From: Firmicutes bacterium UBA6226 | Lineage (GTDB): Bacteria > Bacillota_A > Clostridia > Peptostreptococcales > Acidaminobacteraceae | DNA length: 54,397 nt | Direction of reading: 5' to 3' | NCBI GenBank assembly: GCA_002441045.1 | Contig: DJWQ01000013.1 | Span: 1-54,397 of the forward strand | Notes under the pieces: generated by a model | What the model was told of the DNA's origin: nothing | Databases searched by the model: none | The model's input: the letters and a program-made list of their open reading frames with translations, nothing else | Shown: positions 17,792 through 25,290 of the stretch, piece by piece | Position numbering within the stretch: the first letter of the stretch is position 1 | Layout of the letters: each line of letters begins with the position of its first letter | Program-made: the position numbers and the translations under genes

Positions 17792-17838
17792 AAAATAAGA
17801 GCAGTTTTTTCCATATAGGAGAAAACTGCTCTTATTTT
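17792..17838. terminator. Bidirectional terminator between convergent genes
   Basis: AAAATAAGAGCAGTTTT (17792-17808) pairs perfectly with its complement at 17822-17838. A-run and T-run flank both sides, serving the PrsA-like gene and the convergent lipoprotein gene. Confidence 0.9.
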
Positions 17839-17840
17839 AA

Positions 17841-18584
17841 TTAAATGGTCCATTGATTATGAACGATACCTATGAGCTTCCAGTCTGAGCCAACTGGTTC
17901 AAAAACCAAGATCAAACTCGACCAATCAATGCCTCCGTATTGAGGATCAAAGCCAGTAAAGTGAAATTCCACAAAGGTTGCATTTGGATAAACACTTGCA
18001 ATGTTATTAATTGAATTTCCAGTACCAATGACGTTATTTATGCCAATAATATGTGGCGAAATGTAGTCTTCATCATATACAAATTCAGAATAATAATCGG
18101 AAAATGTTTTAGAAATTGGATCACCTGAGCCATCGTACGCCCCCCAAGTGTAAAGGGTGCTATCTTGCATTAAGGTAACAATAGCTGTGGATGAAAAACT
18201 AAGATCATTTACGGTATCCACATATCCATAGGGGGTAAATCTTACACCTTGAGTGGAATGAACGTAACTTGCTAATATATTCATATCTTGATCTTTTAGT
18301 GCTTGAACCACATCAAGTGCAGATATAAGAACTGTATTTGATAGGGTGCTGGTCTGTGCAGTGTTAAGTTGATCTTGCAACATAGTTATTTGTTCATTAA
18401 GATCGTTTATGGTTTGGTTTGCAAGATCTAATTGTTCTTGTAACTCATTACTTGTTGAAGCAACTGTTGTTTCAGGTGCAGTAGTGGCATTTTCGTCGGT
18501 TGTAGCGGTTTCATTTTGACAGCCGACAGAGATTAATAGCGTCGTTAGTAGCAATATACCAATTGTAATAATTCTTTTTTTCAT
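17841..18584 (-). CDS. Lipoprotein with coiled coil and unknown C-terminal domain
   Basis: 247 residues. Lipoprotein signal ending SVGC (Cys22), a Thr/Ala/Glu-rich linker (about 23-45), then a coiled coil (QEQLDLANQTINDLNEQITM, about 47-80). Residues 85-247 form a compact domain of about 160 residues with many aromatic and beta-strand stretches (VRFTPYGYVDTVNDL, LYTWGAYDGSGDPI, FVEFHFTGFDPQYGGIDWSS). I do not assign a named family. Ribosome binding site GAGGTGA on the minus strand, and an extended -10 TGGTATAAT at about 18602-18610. Single-gene unit. Confidence 0.75.
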   Translation of the reverse strand: MKKRIITIGILLLTTLLISVGCQNETATTDENATTAPETTVASTSNELQEQLDLANQTINDLNEQITMLQDQLNTAQTSTLSNTVLISALDVVQALKDQDMNILASYVHSTQGVRFTPYGYVDTVNDLSFSSTAIVTLMQDSTLYTWGAYDGSGDPISKTFSDYYSEFVYDEDYISPHIIGINNVIGTGNSINNIASVYPNATFVEFHFTGFDPQYGGIDWSSLILVFEPVGSDWKLIGIVHNQWTI

Positions 18585-18653
18585 AATATCACCTCATTAT
18601 AATTATACCACCAGTCATAACGGCTAATATTATAAATAAATGACAATTTAGAC

Positions 18654-18682
18654 TTGTCTAGAGGATTAAATTATGTCATAAT
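18654..18682 (+). promoter_or_regulatory. Promoter of tRNA-Val
   Basis: TTGTCT (18654-18659), 17-bp spacer, CATAAT (18677-18682). Start predicted near 18689, 7 nt before the tRNA. The -35 lies inside a small palindrome TAGAC-TT-GTCTA (18649-18660). Confidence 0.55.
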
Positions 18683-18695
18683 ATCAAGGTAACAT

Positions 18696-18771
18696 GCGAG
18701 ATTAACTCAGTTGGTAGAGTGTTTCCTTGACGTGGAAAAAGCCAGAGGTTCGAGTCCTCTATCCCGCACCA
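18696..18771 (+). tRNA. tRNA-Val(GAC)
   Basis: Full cloverleaf: acceptor GCGAGAT/ATCCCGC, D stem ACTC/GAGT, anticodon stem TTTCC/GGAAA with loop TTGACGT (anticodon GAC, Val), T stem AGAGG/CCTCT with loop TTCGAGT, and encoded CCA (18769-18771). The acceptor has one non-canonical pair, A4-C69; otherwise all stems pair. Flanked by its own promoter and terminator, so it is a single-gene transcript. Confidence 0.93.
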
Positions 18772-18774
18772 TTT

Positions 18775-18806
18775 AAGCTAAGAACGATTCGTTCTTAGCT
18801 TTTTTT
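18775..18806 (+). terminator. Terminator of tRNA-Val
   Basis: AAGCTAAGAACG (18775-18786) pairs perfectly with CGTTCTTAGCTT (18790-18801), followed by a T-run. The 190 nt after it, up to the PRPP-synthetase-like gene, show no gene. Confidence 0.9.
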
Positions 18807-18996
18807 GTTTTATGTCACTCGGAAATCATATTAAAGAAATAACTAAGGCTAATAAGCCAGGCTTCAAGGAAAATATATTAAGTTTGTCTTTTATTGTGAT
18901 AAAGGTTGCCTTACAATCGTTTTTTATGATAAGTTGAATTTAGAGAGCAAGTATGGGTAAAAATGAATCGTAATTAATCTATAAGGTGGTGTGGGC

Positions 18997-20148
18997 ATGA
19001 GAAACGAGGTATATTTAAAACATTCTCCTTTAGGAGAGTTGGGGCTAATCGTTATGGAAAACTGTGAAACCATTGGAAAGTGGATTGATGATCATTTGCT
19101 CGAAATGAGAAGGCCATTTTTAGATGAAGGATTAGAATTGCCAGATAGTTTCATCATCAATAAAAAGGAAGTACGTTTTTCTAATGGTGAAGGTAAGGTA
19201 TTTCTAGAAGAATCAGTAAGAGGGAAAGACATTTATATCGTTACAGATATCGGTAATTATAATATAACTTATACGATGTTTGGTTACGTTAACCGGAAAA
19301 GTCCTGACGATCACTTGCAGGATGTTAAGAGGGTGTTATCTGCAATGGCAGGCAAAGCAAGACGGATAACGTTGATTATGCCTTTATTGTACTCATCAAG
19401 ACAACACAGTAGAAAAGGTAGAGAATCTTTAGATTGTGCAATGGCACTTCAAGAGCTCGAAAAACTAGGTGTTGATGATATTTTAACTTTTGATGCACAT
19501 GATCCTACGATACAAAATGCAGTCCCTTTGATTTCTTTTGAAAATTTATATCCAACTTTAGATATTGTAAAAAGGTTTATTTCAGATGAAAGAGAACTTT
19601 TTAAAGATCCTTCAAAGATGCTATTGATCAGTCCAGATACCGGTGCTATGGATCGAGCGGTTTATTATTCTAGCGTGCTAGGGTTTGATATCGGTTTATT
19701 CTATAAAAGACGTGACCATAGTAAAGTTGTCAAAGGTAAAAACCCAATTGTTCAACATGAGTATATTGGAAAAGATGTGAAGGGTTGCAATATATTAATC
19801 GTAGATGATATGATTGCTTCTGGTGAATCTGTTTTTGACATTGTAGAAGAGCTGAAAAAAAGAGAAGCAGGCAAAATCTTTGTAGCGACAACATATGCTT
19901 TATTTACAGAGGGCATCGATAAATTTAATCGATTTTATGAAGCTGGTCTGATAGATCGTCTATATACGACCAATTTATCTTATGTTCCAGAAGCAGCAAG
20001 ACAATCACCATGGTTTTCTGAGGTAGATATGTCAGAATTTATCGCAAGAGTTGTTAATCGCTTGAATTTTGATCAATCCATCAGCGATCTAATCGACAAT
20101 CGTAGGAGCATCAACGAACTTCTAAATTATGCTAAGAATTTAAAATAA
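18997..20148 (+). CDS. Divergent ribose-phosphate pyrophosphokinase (PRPP synthetase-like)
   Basis: Phosphoribosyltransferase-fold protein of 383 residues. The flag-loop region reads SSRQHSRKGRESLDC, followed by FDAHDPTIQNAVP (equivalent to the LDLH motif), and the PRPP loop is VDDMIASGESVFDI. These match PRPP synthetase, which makes PRPP from ribose 5-phosphate and ATP for nucleotide, His and Trp synthesis. Canonical enzymes are about 315 residues; this one has an N-terminal extension and a longer C-terminus, and its PRPP loop differs from the usual DDMIDTAGT, so it belongs to a divergent subgroup. GTG 18991 overlaps AAGGTGG, hence ATG 18997. Confidence 0.8.
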   Translation: MRNEVYLKHSPLGELGLIVMENCETIGKWIDDHLLEMRRPFLDEGLELPDSFIINKKEVRFSNGEGKVFLEESVRGKDIYIVTDIGNYNITYTMFGYVNRKSPDDHLQDVKRVLSAMAGKARRITLIMPLLYSSRQHSRKGRESLDCAMALQELEKLGVDDILTFDAHDPTIQNAVPLISFENLYPTLDIVKRFISDERELFKDPSKMLLISPDTGAMDRAVYYSSVLGFDIGLFYKRRDHSKVVKGKNPIVQHEYIGKDVKGCNILIVDDMIASGESVFDIVEELKKREAGKIFVATTYALFTEGIDKFNRFYEAGLIDRLYTTNLSYVPEAARQSPWFSEVDMSEFIARVVNRLNFDQSISDLIDNRRSINELLNYAKNLK

Positions 20149-20212
20149 AATTGAAACTGGTATACACATAATAAGCAAATCAGATTATGAATTATAATCA
20201 AATGTGAAATAA

Positions 20213-20254
20213 AAAAGGTTTTAAGTATTCTTTTCAGAAGGCTTAAAACCTTTT
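20213..20254. terminator. Bidirectional terminator
   Basis: AAAAGGTTTTAAG (20213-20225) pairs perfectly with CTTAAAACCTTTT (20242-20254). It separates the PRPP-synthetase-like gene from the convergent SpoIIE-type gene. Confidence 0.85.
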
Positions 20255-20257
20255 AAT

Positions 20258-21697
20258 TTAAATTAGTTCGATGACACTTATGGTCGAATCATCTTTTATA
20301 TCCATATGTTCAGAAAACAAGTCAAATATATCTGAAGGGGTTTTGCTCTTAGATAAATGCTTCATCAAAACTTCAACTGCATTGTCTAAAGCGAGACTAT
20401 CATTTTCATAAAGACCATCCGTGTAGGTTAAGATGCGTTTTAATTTATGAATATCAATGGTAATGGTGTTAATGTTATCGATGTTCAATATACCTAGAAT
20501 AATATTGTTTGACGTTAGTGAGACGATACTTTCGTCTTCATAACAAAAGAGAGCGTCAGGATGTCCCATATTAACATAGGTTATGGTTTCAGTATTCAAG
20601 TCGATATCCATAAAAATACCGGTGACATACTTATTGCTATCAATATCATCGCTATTTAAATCGCATAATAAGTTGTTAATTTCTCTAAGAGTATCTGCAA
20701 TAGGTAAATAAGCCATCAAATCGTCAAACATCTGTGTTACAACCAATGCAACGAGTGCAGAGGAGACCCCGTGCCCCATAACATCAATGATTGCATTAAG
20801 ATATCTTTTTTCACCCATCTTTTTAAAATAGATGAAATCACCACCGATTTCATTAAAATCCTTGAGCTGAAACTCAAATGAAATGGACGCATCGTTATAA
20901 TAATTTGGTAAAAATGAAGAAAGCACTTTTTTTGCAACTTTGATTTCCTTTGAAAGCTCCTCAAGTAATATTTTCTCACGGGTAATGTTTCGACCGATTT
21001 TAAGAAATTTCTCGATCATATCATGGGAGTTAACAATAGGTGTAATGGTTGCTTCTTCATAGAATATATTGCCATTTCTACTTTTATTAATAAATATACC
21101 TTCCCAAACATGGCCAGAAGTAATCGTATTCCAAAGGCCGGTATAAAAGGACTCAGGATGTTGACCGGTCTTAATGACTCTAGGCGAATTGTTTATAAGT
21201 TCATCTCTTGAGTATTCAGATAGTTCTTCGAAATATGGATTTGCATATTGAATATTCCCTTTTCGATCTGTGATGACAATGGAATTCTGTGCACTATTAA
21301 ATAAATTGTCCAAAAGTGTATTCTCATTGATTAACAGCTCTGAGCGGATGTACTCTTTAAGTAACGCATCAAGTTCAACTTGATAAAACCCTTCTCTGAG
21401 CATACGATAAATCGCGTGTTCATAAAGCCTTTCGAAGTGGATGACATTGTCTGGAACGTTAATAACGATTACATGATTATAAGATTCCTTAATCAGAGAG
21501 AGTGCGCGATTAGTAAAATCAATCTTGCAGTATTCAATTACTAATAAATTATAGATGAAATTTGGTTTTTCAAATGATTCTGAAACATTTGTTATAGGTT
21601 CACACAAGTCGGTGTAGGTTTCAATAGACTTCAGTATTGGGGCATAGTATTTTGGTGATGTAACGATATCTATATAAAGTGAAAAACGTCTAAACAT
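20258..21697 (-). CDS. PAS-SpoIIE (PP2C) serine phosphatase
   Basis: 479 residues. Residues 1-140 are an uncharacterised domain, 145-260 a PAS domain (DNLFNSAQNSIVITDRKGNI begins it; GRNITREK ends it), then a short coiled linker and a SpoIIE/RsbU-type phosphatase. The metal-binding motifs are intact: FNEIGGDF, IDVMGHGVSSAL, LTYTDGLYE, and final DDSTISVIEL. Such enzymes dephosphorylate STAS anti-sigma-factor antagonists in partner switching. Ribosome binding site GGAGGGG. It lies 13 nt after the flavin reductase gene and is probably co-transcribed. A redox or ligand signal read by PAS is plausible but not shown. Confidence 0.87.
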   Translation of the reverse strand: MFRRFSLYIDIVTSPKYYAPILKSIETYTDLCEPITNVSESFEKPNFIYNLLVIEYCKIDFTNRALSLIKESYNHVIVINVPDNVIHFERLYEHAIYRMLREGFYQVELDALLKEYIRSELLINENTLLDNLFNSAQNSIVITDRKGNIQYANPYFEELSEYSRDELINNSPRVIKTGQHPESFYTGLWNTITSGHVWEGIFINKSRNGNIFYEEATITPIVNSHDMIEKFLKIGRNITREKILLEELSKEIKVAKKVLSSFLPNYYNDASISFEFQLKDFNEIGGDFIYFKKMGEKRYLNAIIDVMGHGVSSALVALVVTQMFDDLMAYLPIADTLREINNLLCDLNSDDIDSNKYVTGIFMDIDLNTETITYVNMGHPDALFCYEDESIVSLTSNNIILGILNIDNINTITIDIHKLKRILTYTDGLYENDSLALDNAVEVLMKHLSKSKTPSDIFDLFSEHMDIKDDSTISVIELI

Positions 21698-21710
21698 ATC
21701 CCCTCCAAGA

Positions 21711-22304
21711 TTACTTCTTTTGTTGTTGTCTTTTTTTCTTTGTTTTTTTCTTCATTACGGAGTAACCAAATGTACCAAGTTGTTTACCAAGTTCATAATA
21801 TGCGCCGTGTGCATAGGTAATGGGCTCTGCAAGATCGAGTCTGAACTTGCCTGATTCTTCAAGATATTGGTCGTCGATAGTTACGCCTAAAACTTTTGCC
21901 AAGAACATATCGTGCGTTCCAAGTTCAAGAATTTGCGTCACCTGACATTCAATGTTGACGGGAGATTCTTCAATCATAGGGACTGGAGAATGAAAACCCT
22001 TAGAAGGGGTTAAACCACACTCTTTAAACTTATCAAAATCTCTTCCTGACCTAACACCACAAAAGTCAGTTGCTTTCACAAGCGCTTTTGTGGTCAAATT
22101 AATTGTAAAGTACCCGGAAGTCTTAATAATATTATAAGAATGTCTTTCTTTTCGTATAGAAATATATGTCATCGCAGGATCCGTACAAACAGTTCCCGTC
22201 CACGCGACGGTTAAGATGTTTGGCTTTTCCATGGAACCACAAGTCACCATGACCGATGGAACAGGATAAACCATAGTACCTGGTTTCCATTGTATTTTGC
22301 TCAT
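21711..22304 (-). CDS. Flavin reductase family protein (FMN-binding split barrel)
   Basis: 197 residues. Starts KIQWKPGTMVYPVPSVMVTC, with NILTVAWTGTVCTDPAMTYI and SIRKERHSYNII, the conserved FMN-binding core of flavin reductase-like proteins; GVRSGRDFDKF follows. The C-terminus ends in a Lys/Gln-rich tail of about 15 residues that is not part of the fold. Clostridial members are often annotated as flavoredoxin-like; the substrate is unknown. Upstream gene of the PAS-SpoIIE phosphatase. Confidence 0.85.
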   Translation of the reverse strand: MSKIQWKPGTMVYPVPSVMVTCGSMEKPNILTVAWTGTVCTDPAMTYISIRKERHSYNIIKTSGYFTINLTTKALVKATDFCGVRSGRDFDKFKECGLTPSKGFHSPVPMIEESPVNIECQVTQILELGTHDMFLAKVLGVTIDDQYLEESGKFRLDLAEPITYAHGAYYELGKQLGTFGYSVMKKKTKKKRQQQKK

Positions 22305-22329
22305 TTAGTTACTCCTACTCTTTTGTTAA

Positions 22330-22358
22330 ATTATAGCAAAATACAGGATTATTTTAAA
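22330..22358 (-). promoter_or_regulatory. Promoter of the flavin reductase/phosphatase unit
   Basis: On the minus strand: TTTAAA (22358-22353), 17-bp spacer, TATAAT (22335-22330) with an upstream TG making an extended -10. It is divergent from the MutS2-like gene's promoter, with the two -35 boxes about 20 bp apart. Confidence 0.6.
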
Positions 22359-22376
22359 GTAAATAAAAAGTTAATG

Positions 22377-22405
22377 TTGCATGAACACCGTTTTCATACT
22401 ACAAT
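22377..22405 (+). promoter_or_regulatory. Promoter of the MutS2-like gene leader
   Basis: TTGCAT (22377-22382), 17-bp spacer, TACAAT (22400-22405). Predicted start near 22412 within the dyad TGTCA-AAA-TGACA (22411-22423), which could be an operator or a 5'-end-protecting stem. Confidence 0.65.
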
Positions 22406-22437
22406 TAAAGTGTCAAAATGACATAAAGGAGATTTTT

Positions 22438-22461
22438 ATGAGTGGAGTCGTTCTAAACTAA
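22438..22461 (+). CDS. Seven-codon leader peptide MSGVVLN
   Basis: ATG at 22438 with a strong AAAGGAG site (22425-22431), codons for MSGVVLN, stop TAA at 22459-22461. The quality and spacing of the ribosome binding site so close to the transcription start suggest real translation. It is likely regulatory: ribosome stalling on it could influence the downstream terminator. Confidence 0.5.
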   Translation: MSGVVLN

Positions 22462-22553
22462 TAACTTAAAAGGTTGAAAGCAATTAGCCCATTAGGGCTT
22501 GTTTGTGTTGCGTTCACCTAAGTTGGTTTGGAACACTATGATCTAATGTAGCT

Positions 22554-22585
22554 AACAGTAGACCGTGTGCGTCTGCTGTTTTTTT
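22554..22585 (+). terminator. Intrinsic terminator inside the leader
   Basis: AACAGTAGAC (22554-22563) pairs with GTCTGCTGTT (22571-22580), one G-U pair, loop CGTGTGC, followed by T7. It lies downstream of the promoter and leader ORF but upstream of the coding region, so it must be conditional for the gene to be expressed. Confidence 0.75.
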
Positions 22586-22671
22586 GTTACCAAAAACAGG
22601 GAAATATTTACATTTCAATAAGATCATTCAATCCGTTTAGGTGGACATATCAAATGGACAAGGAGAATAAT

Positions 22672-24687
22672 ATGTCAAACATGAACCACAAAAACACAGT
22701 AAATCATATTTACAATATTGAACACGCAGAGAATTTGCTAGAACTAAAACAAATTAAATCTATTTTACAAACTTTAGCTGTAACCGATGAGGTGAAGGAT
22801 CAGGTTGATCGCCTTGAAGTGTTAACCGACTACTATTTAATAAAAAGGCATCAACGTGAAACAACAGAAGCACGTTTGATTTTAGATCACTCAGGAAGTA
22901 TTCCGTTGCATGGGCTTAAAGGTGTGAAATTACAACTTGACAAGCTTAAGCGATCAGAAATAATGAGACCAATAGAATTTGAGCTCGTCGCTTCATTTAT
23001 CAAAGAATCTACAAGAATGAAGCTATTTATGAACGATCTCGCTTATCTTGAAACAGAAGTTGGGACGTATGCAGGCGCAATCGAACCACTTTATGAACTA
23101 CATGACGAAATCGTACGAATCATAGTAAGACAACAAGTGGATGACAATGCAAGTAGTACACTTAATAAAATTAGAAAGAAAATTGAAATCGTGGAAAGTC
23201 GTATTAAATCGAAACTTTCAGAATATGTGGTAGGAGAGCAATACCAAGGCTTACTTGCAGATGCGGTAATTAGCCAGCGCGATGGTCGTTATGTCATTCC
23301 GGTAAAAAGTGAGCATAAGAGAAGACTGGATGGTATGGTTTTAGATCGTTCTAGATCAGGTGGGACATTTTTTATTGAGCCTGCAGCAGTTAAGAAGCTT
23401 TCTGATGAGCTTTCTGCATTGCGAATAGATGAAGAAAATGAAGTCTATAGAATTCTATCTGAGTTGACCAATCATGTGGCCTCTAGGCATTTTGAACTCT
23501 TTAGAAACTATGAAATCATGGTGAACTACGATTTTTTATTTGCAAAAGCGAAGCTTTCGAAAAAACTTGATGGCGTTTCTGCAAGGTTAAATTTAGAAGG
23601 TAAAGTTAACATCATACAGGGAAGGCACCCTTTACTGACTTCTCAGGCGGTGCCTTTAGATATTAGGTTGTCATCGAATCAGCGTAATCTGGTTATTACT
23701 GGACCAAATACAGGTGGTAAGACAGTTACTATGAAAACGGTAGGCTTATTTTGTATGATGACTCAGGCTGGACTACACATTCCAGCTCATAATGAAACTG
23801 AACTACCAATTTTTGAACGATTCTTATGCGATATCGGTGATGGACAAAGTGTTTCCCAAAATTTAAGTACTTTTTCAGCACATATAACTAACATCATTCG
23901 AATTTTAGAACTCGCAAATGAGCGTTCTTTGGTCATTCTTGATGAAATTGGCGCTGGAACGGACCCAAGTGAAGGCATGGGGATCGGCATTGCTGTACTT
24001 GAAGCTTTGAATCACAAGAAAGCATACACCTTAACCTCAACACATTATAATGAAATAAAAGCGTTTGCAGATGAACATCCCGATTTTCGAAATGGTAGCA
24101 TGGCGTTTGACCTAAAGACGTTATCACCACTTTATCGGCTGATTACGGATACTTCAGGACAGAGTAACGCACTTCATATTGCACTTAGAATTGGTATGCC
24201 AAAGGCTTTGATTGAAAGGGCTCATGAGCTTGCTTATAAAACAGAATGGTCAGATATGACGAATGCTCAGCAGGTAAACTTGATTCAAGAAACTATTAAA
24301 ATCAATCAAAATGAGGTAGATGCTGTCATCGAATCAGATAATCGAACGATCAACAAACTTGATCGGAATGTTAAAAACCAGATCAATGAATCAAAGTATC
24401 GTCCCAGCTGGCAATCCGAATATGCACTTGGAGATTCTGTATGGGTAACGACAATGAATAAGCCTGGAATTGTCTCACAAACGTGTAACAGTAAGGGCGA
24501 AGTTGAAGTGATCGTTTTAGGTAAGCGAATTAAGGTGAGTCACAAAAGATTGAAGCCATATATTGAACAAAAAGAACTTTATCCGGAACAATACGATTTA
24601 AATATCGTTTTGGAAAGTAAAATTAATAGAAAAAAAGATAAGTTAATAAGCAAAGGTAAAGGAAAAGGCATAATCATCGAAAAATAG
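22672..24687 (+). CDS. MutS2-like ATPase lacking the Smr nuclease domain
   Basis: 671 residues from ATG 22672 (AAGGAG at 22660-22665); an open frame extends to 22567 but runs through the terminator. N-terminal lever/clamp region with KLSEYV and SQRDGRYVIPVKSE, SGGTFFIEP; Walker A TGPNTGGKT at 343-351; LSTFSAHITNI; Walker B LVILDEIGAGTDPSEG; switch STHYNEIK. A KOW-like segment (ALGDSVWVTTMNKPG, about 585-640) follows. The protein then ends in a Lys-rich tail with no Smr domain (about 80 residues, usual in MutS2). B. subtilis MutS2 acts on collided ribosomes; this paralogue type may retain ribosome binding without nuclease activity. That role is inference. Confidence 0.88.
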   Translation: MSNMNHKNTVNHIYNIEHAENLLELKQIKSILQTLAVTDEVKDQVDRLEVLTDYYLIKRHQRETTEARLILDHSGSIPLHGLKGVKLQLDKLKRSEIMRPIEFELVASFIKESTRMKLFMNDLAYLETEVGTYAGAIEPLYELHDEIVRIIVRQQVDDNASSTLNKIRKKIEIVESRIKSKLSEYVVGEQYQGLLADAVISQRDGRYVIPVKSEHKRRLDGMVLDRSRSGGTFFIEPAAVKKLSDELSALRIDEENEVYRILSELTNHVASRHFELFRNYEIMVNYDFLFAKAKLSKKLDGVSARLNLEGKVNIIQGRHPLLTSQAVPLDIRLSSNQRNLVITGPNTGGKTVTMKTVGLFCMMTQAGLHIPAHNETELPIFERFLCDIGDGQSVSQNLSTFSAHITNIIRILELANERSLVILDEIGAGTDPSEGMGIGIAVLEALNHKKAYTLTSTHYNEIKAFADEHPDFRNGSMAFDLKTLSPLYRLITDTSGQSNALHIALRIGMPKALIERAHELAYKTEWSDMTNAQQVNLIQETIKINQNEVDAVIESDNRTINKLDRNVKNQINESKYRPSWQSEYALGDSVWVTTMNKPGIVSQTCNSKGEVEVIVLGKRIKVSHKRLKPYIEQKELYPEQYDLNIVLESKINRKKDKLISKGKGKGIIIEK

Positions 24688-24739
24688 GGTATTAAATTAC
24701 AGAAGGGTTTAAAAATAATGTATTTTGGGAGGCGAACTT

Positions 24740-24991
24740 ATGAAAATTGCAATTCAAGCAGGGCTAAGTGAACTGACACAAATGCTAAGAGCAAAAGGAT
24801 ATGATGTGGTTCCTTTTAGAGATGGTGGCGAGAATATTAGAATTACCATCCTTAACGATGTGGATGAAGAGTATGAAGAAATCGATCCAGTAACCTTCAT
24901 GGGAGATGGTGATGGTGAAATGGTATTGCTCGATGCATCAAGGTTAAGTCAAACGGAGATATTTGCTTATGTTGAGAAGTATATGCATTAA
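24740..24991 (+). CDS. UPF0180 (YkuS-like) family protein
   Basis: 83 residues. KIAIQAGLSELTQMLRAKGY resembles the N-terminus of the UPF0180 family, which has no established function. It is more acidic in the middle (NDVDEEYEEIDP) than B. subtilis YkuS and lacks that protein's Cys pair, so family assignment is moderate. Ribosome binding site GGGAGG (24727-24732) supports ATG 24740 over the TTG at 24725. Located between the MutS2-like gene and the T-box leader. Confidence 0.6.
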   Translation: MKIAIQAGLSELTQMLRAKGYDVVPFRDGGENIRITILNDVDEEYEEIDPVTFMGDGDGEMVLLDASRLSQTEIFAYVEKYMH

Positions 24992-25014
24992 TTACACACG
25001 TTTTTGAATTTGTG

Positions 25015-25043
25015 TTGAAAAGTTTGAATAGCTATATTATAAT
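25015..25043 (+). promoter_or_regulatory. Promoter of the leuS T-box transcript
   Basis: TTGAAA (25015-25020), 17-bp spacer, TATAAT (25038-25043): a near-consensus sigma-A promoter with start near 25050. Confidence 0.85.
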
Positions 25044-25059
25044 ACACTCAATAGTATAA

Positions 25060-25275
25060 ATTGCTAAGAAAGAAAGTAGTAGGTAGCTATAGTCTGTAGA
25101 GAGTCATCGGGTGGTGAAAGGTGACGGCTGAATGACCGAACTCGTTCTGGAGCTGTTTTTGTGAAAGCAAAGACCGGATCGCTTCCGTTAAAGGCTTTGA
25201 GTGGATTGCCTAGGCAATCAAATAGAGTGGTATCGCGGGTTCTTCGTCTCTAACGAAGGACCCTTATTTTTTTTT
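25060..25275 (+). promoter_or_regulatory. T-box riboswitch, leucine specific
   Basis: Leader sensing uncharged tRNA-Leu. Specifier codon CTC (Leu) at 25141-25143 in the Stem I internal loop (ACCGAA-CTC-GTTC). The T-box sequence TGGTATCGCGGG at 25228-25239 contains the antiterminator bulge. The competing terminator is GGGTTCTTCGT (25237-25247) paired with ACGAAGGACCC (25253-25263), followed by a long T-run to 25275. Leucine starvation is expected to switch on leuS. Confidence 0.93.
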
Positions 25276-25290
25276 GAAAGGGGTTATTTG

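Larger units (their letters stand above)
22411..22671 (+). promoter_or_regulatory. Attenuator-like leader of the MutS2-like gene
   Basis: A 260-nt leader holding, in order: the dyad at 22411-22423; a 7-codon ORF with strong ribosome binding site; hairpin AGCCC-ATTA-GGGCT (22486-22499); a larger possible stem between GTGTT (22505-22509) and AACAC (22532-22536); an intrinsic terminator at 22554-22585; and 86 nt to the start codon. This layout is that of translation-responsive attenuators upstream of ribosome-targeting antibiotic resistance genes. I could not define a convincing antiterminator helix by eye. Confidence 0.5.

Noticed and set aside
22567..22671. Longer N-terminus for the MutS2-like protein
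   Set aside because: The open frame starts inside the leader terminator and lacks a ribosome binding site; AAGGAG before ATG 22672 is ideal.
25201..25290. Longer N-terminus for LeuRS
   Set aside because: These codons are T-box antiterminator and terminator sequence; ATG 25291 has a good ribosome binding site and gives the normal LeuRS N-terminus.
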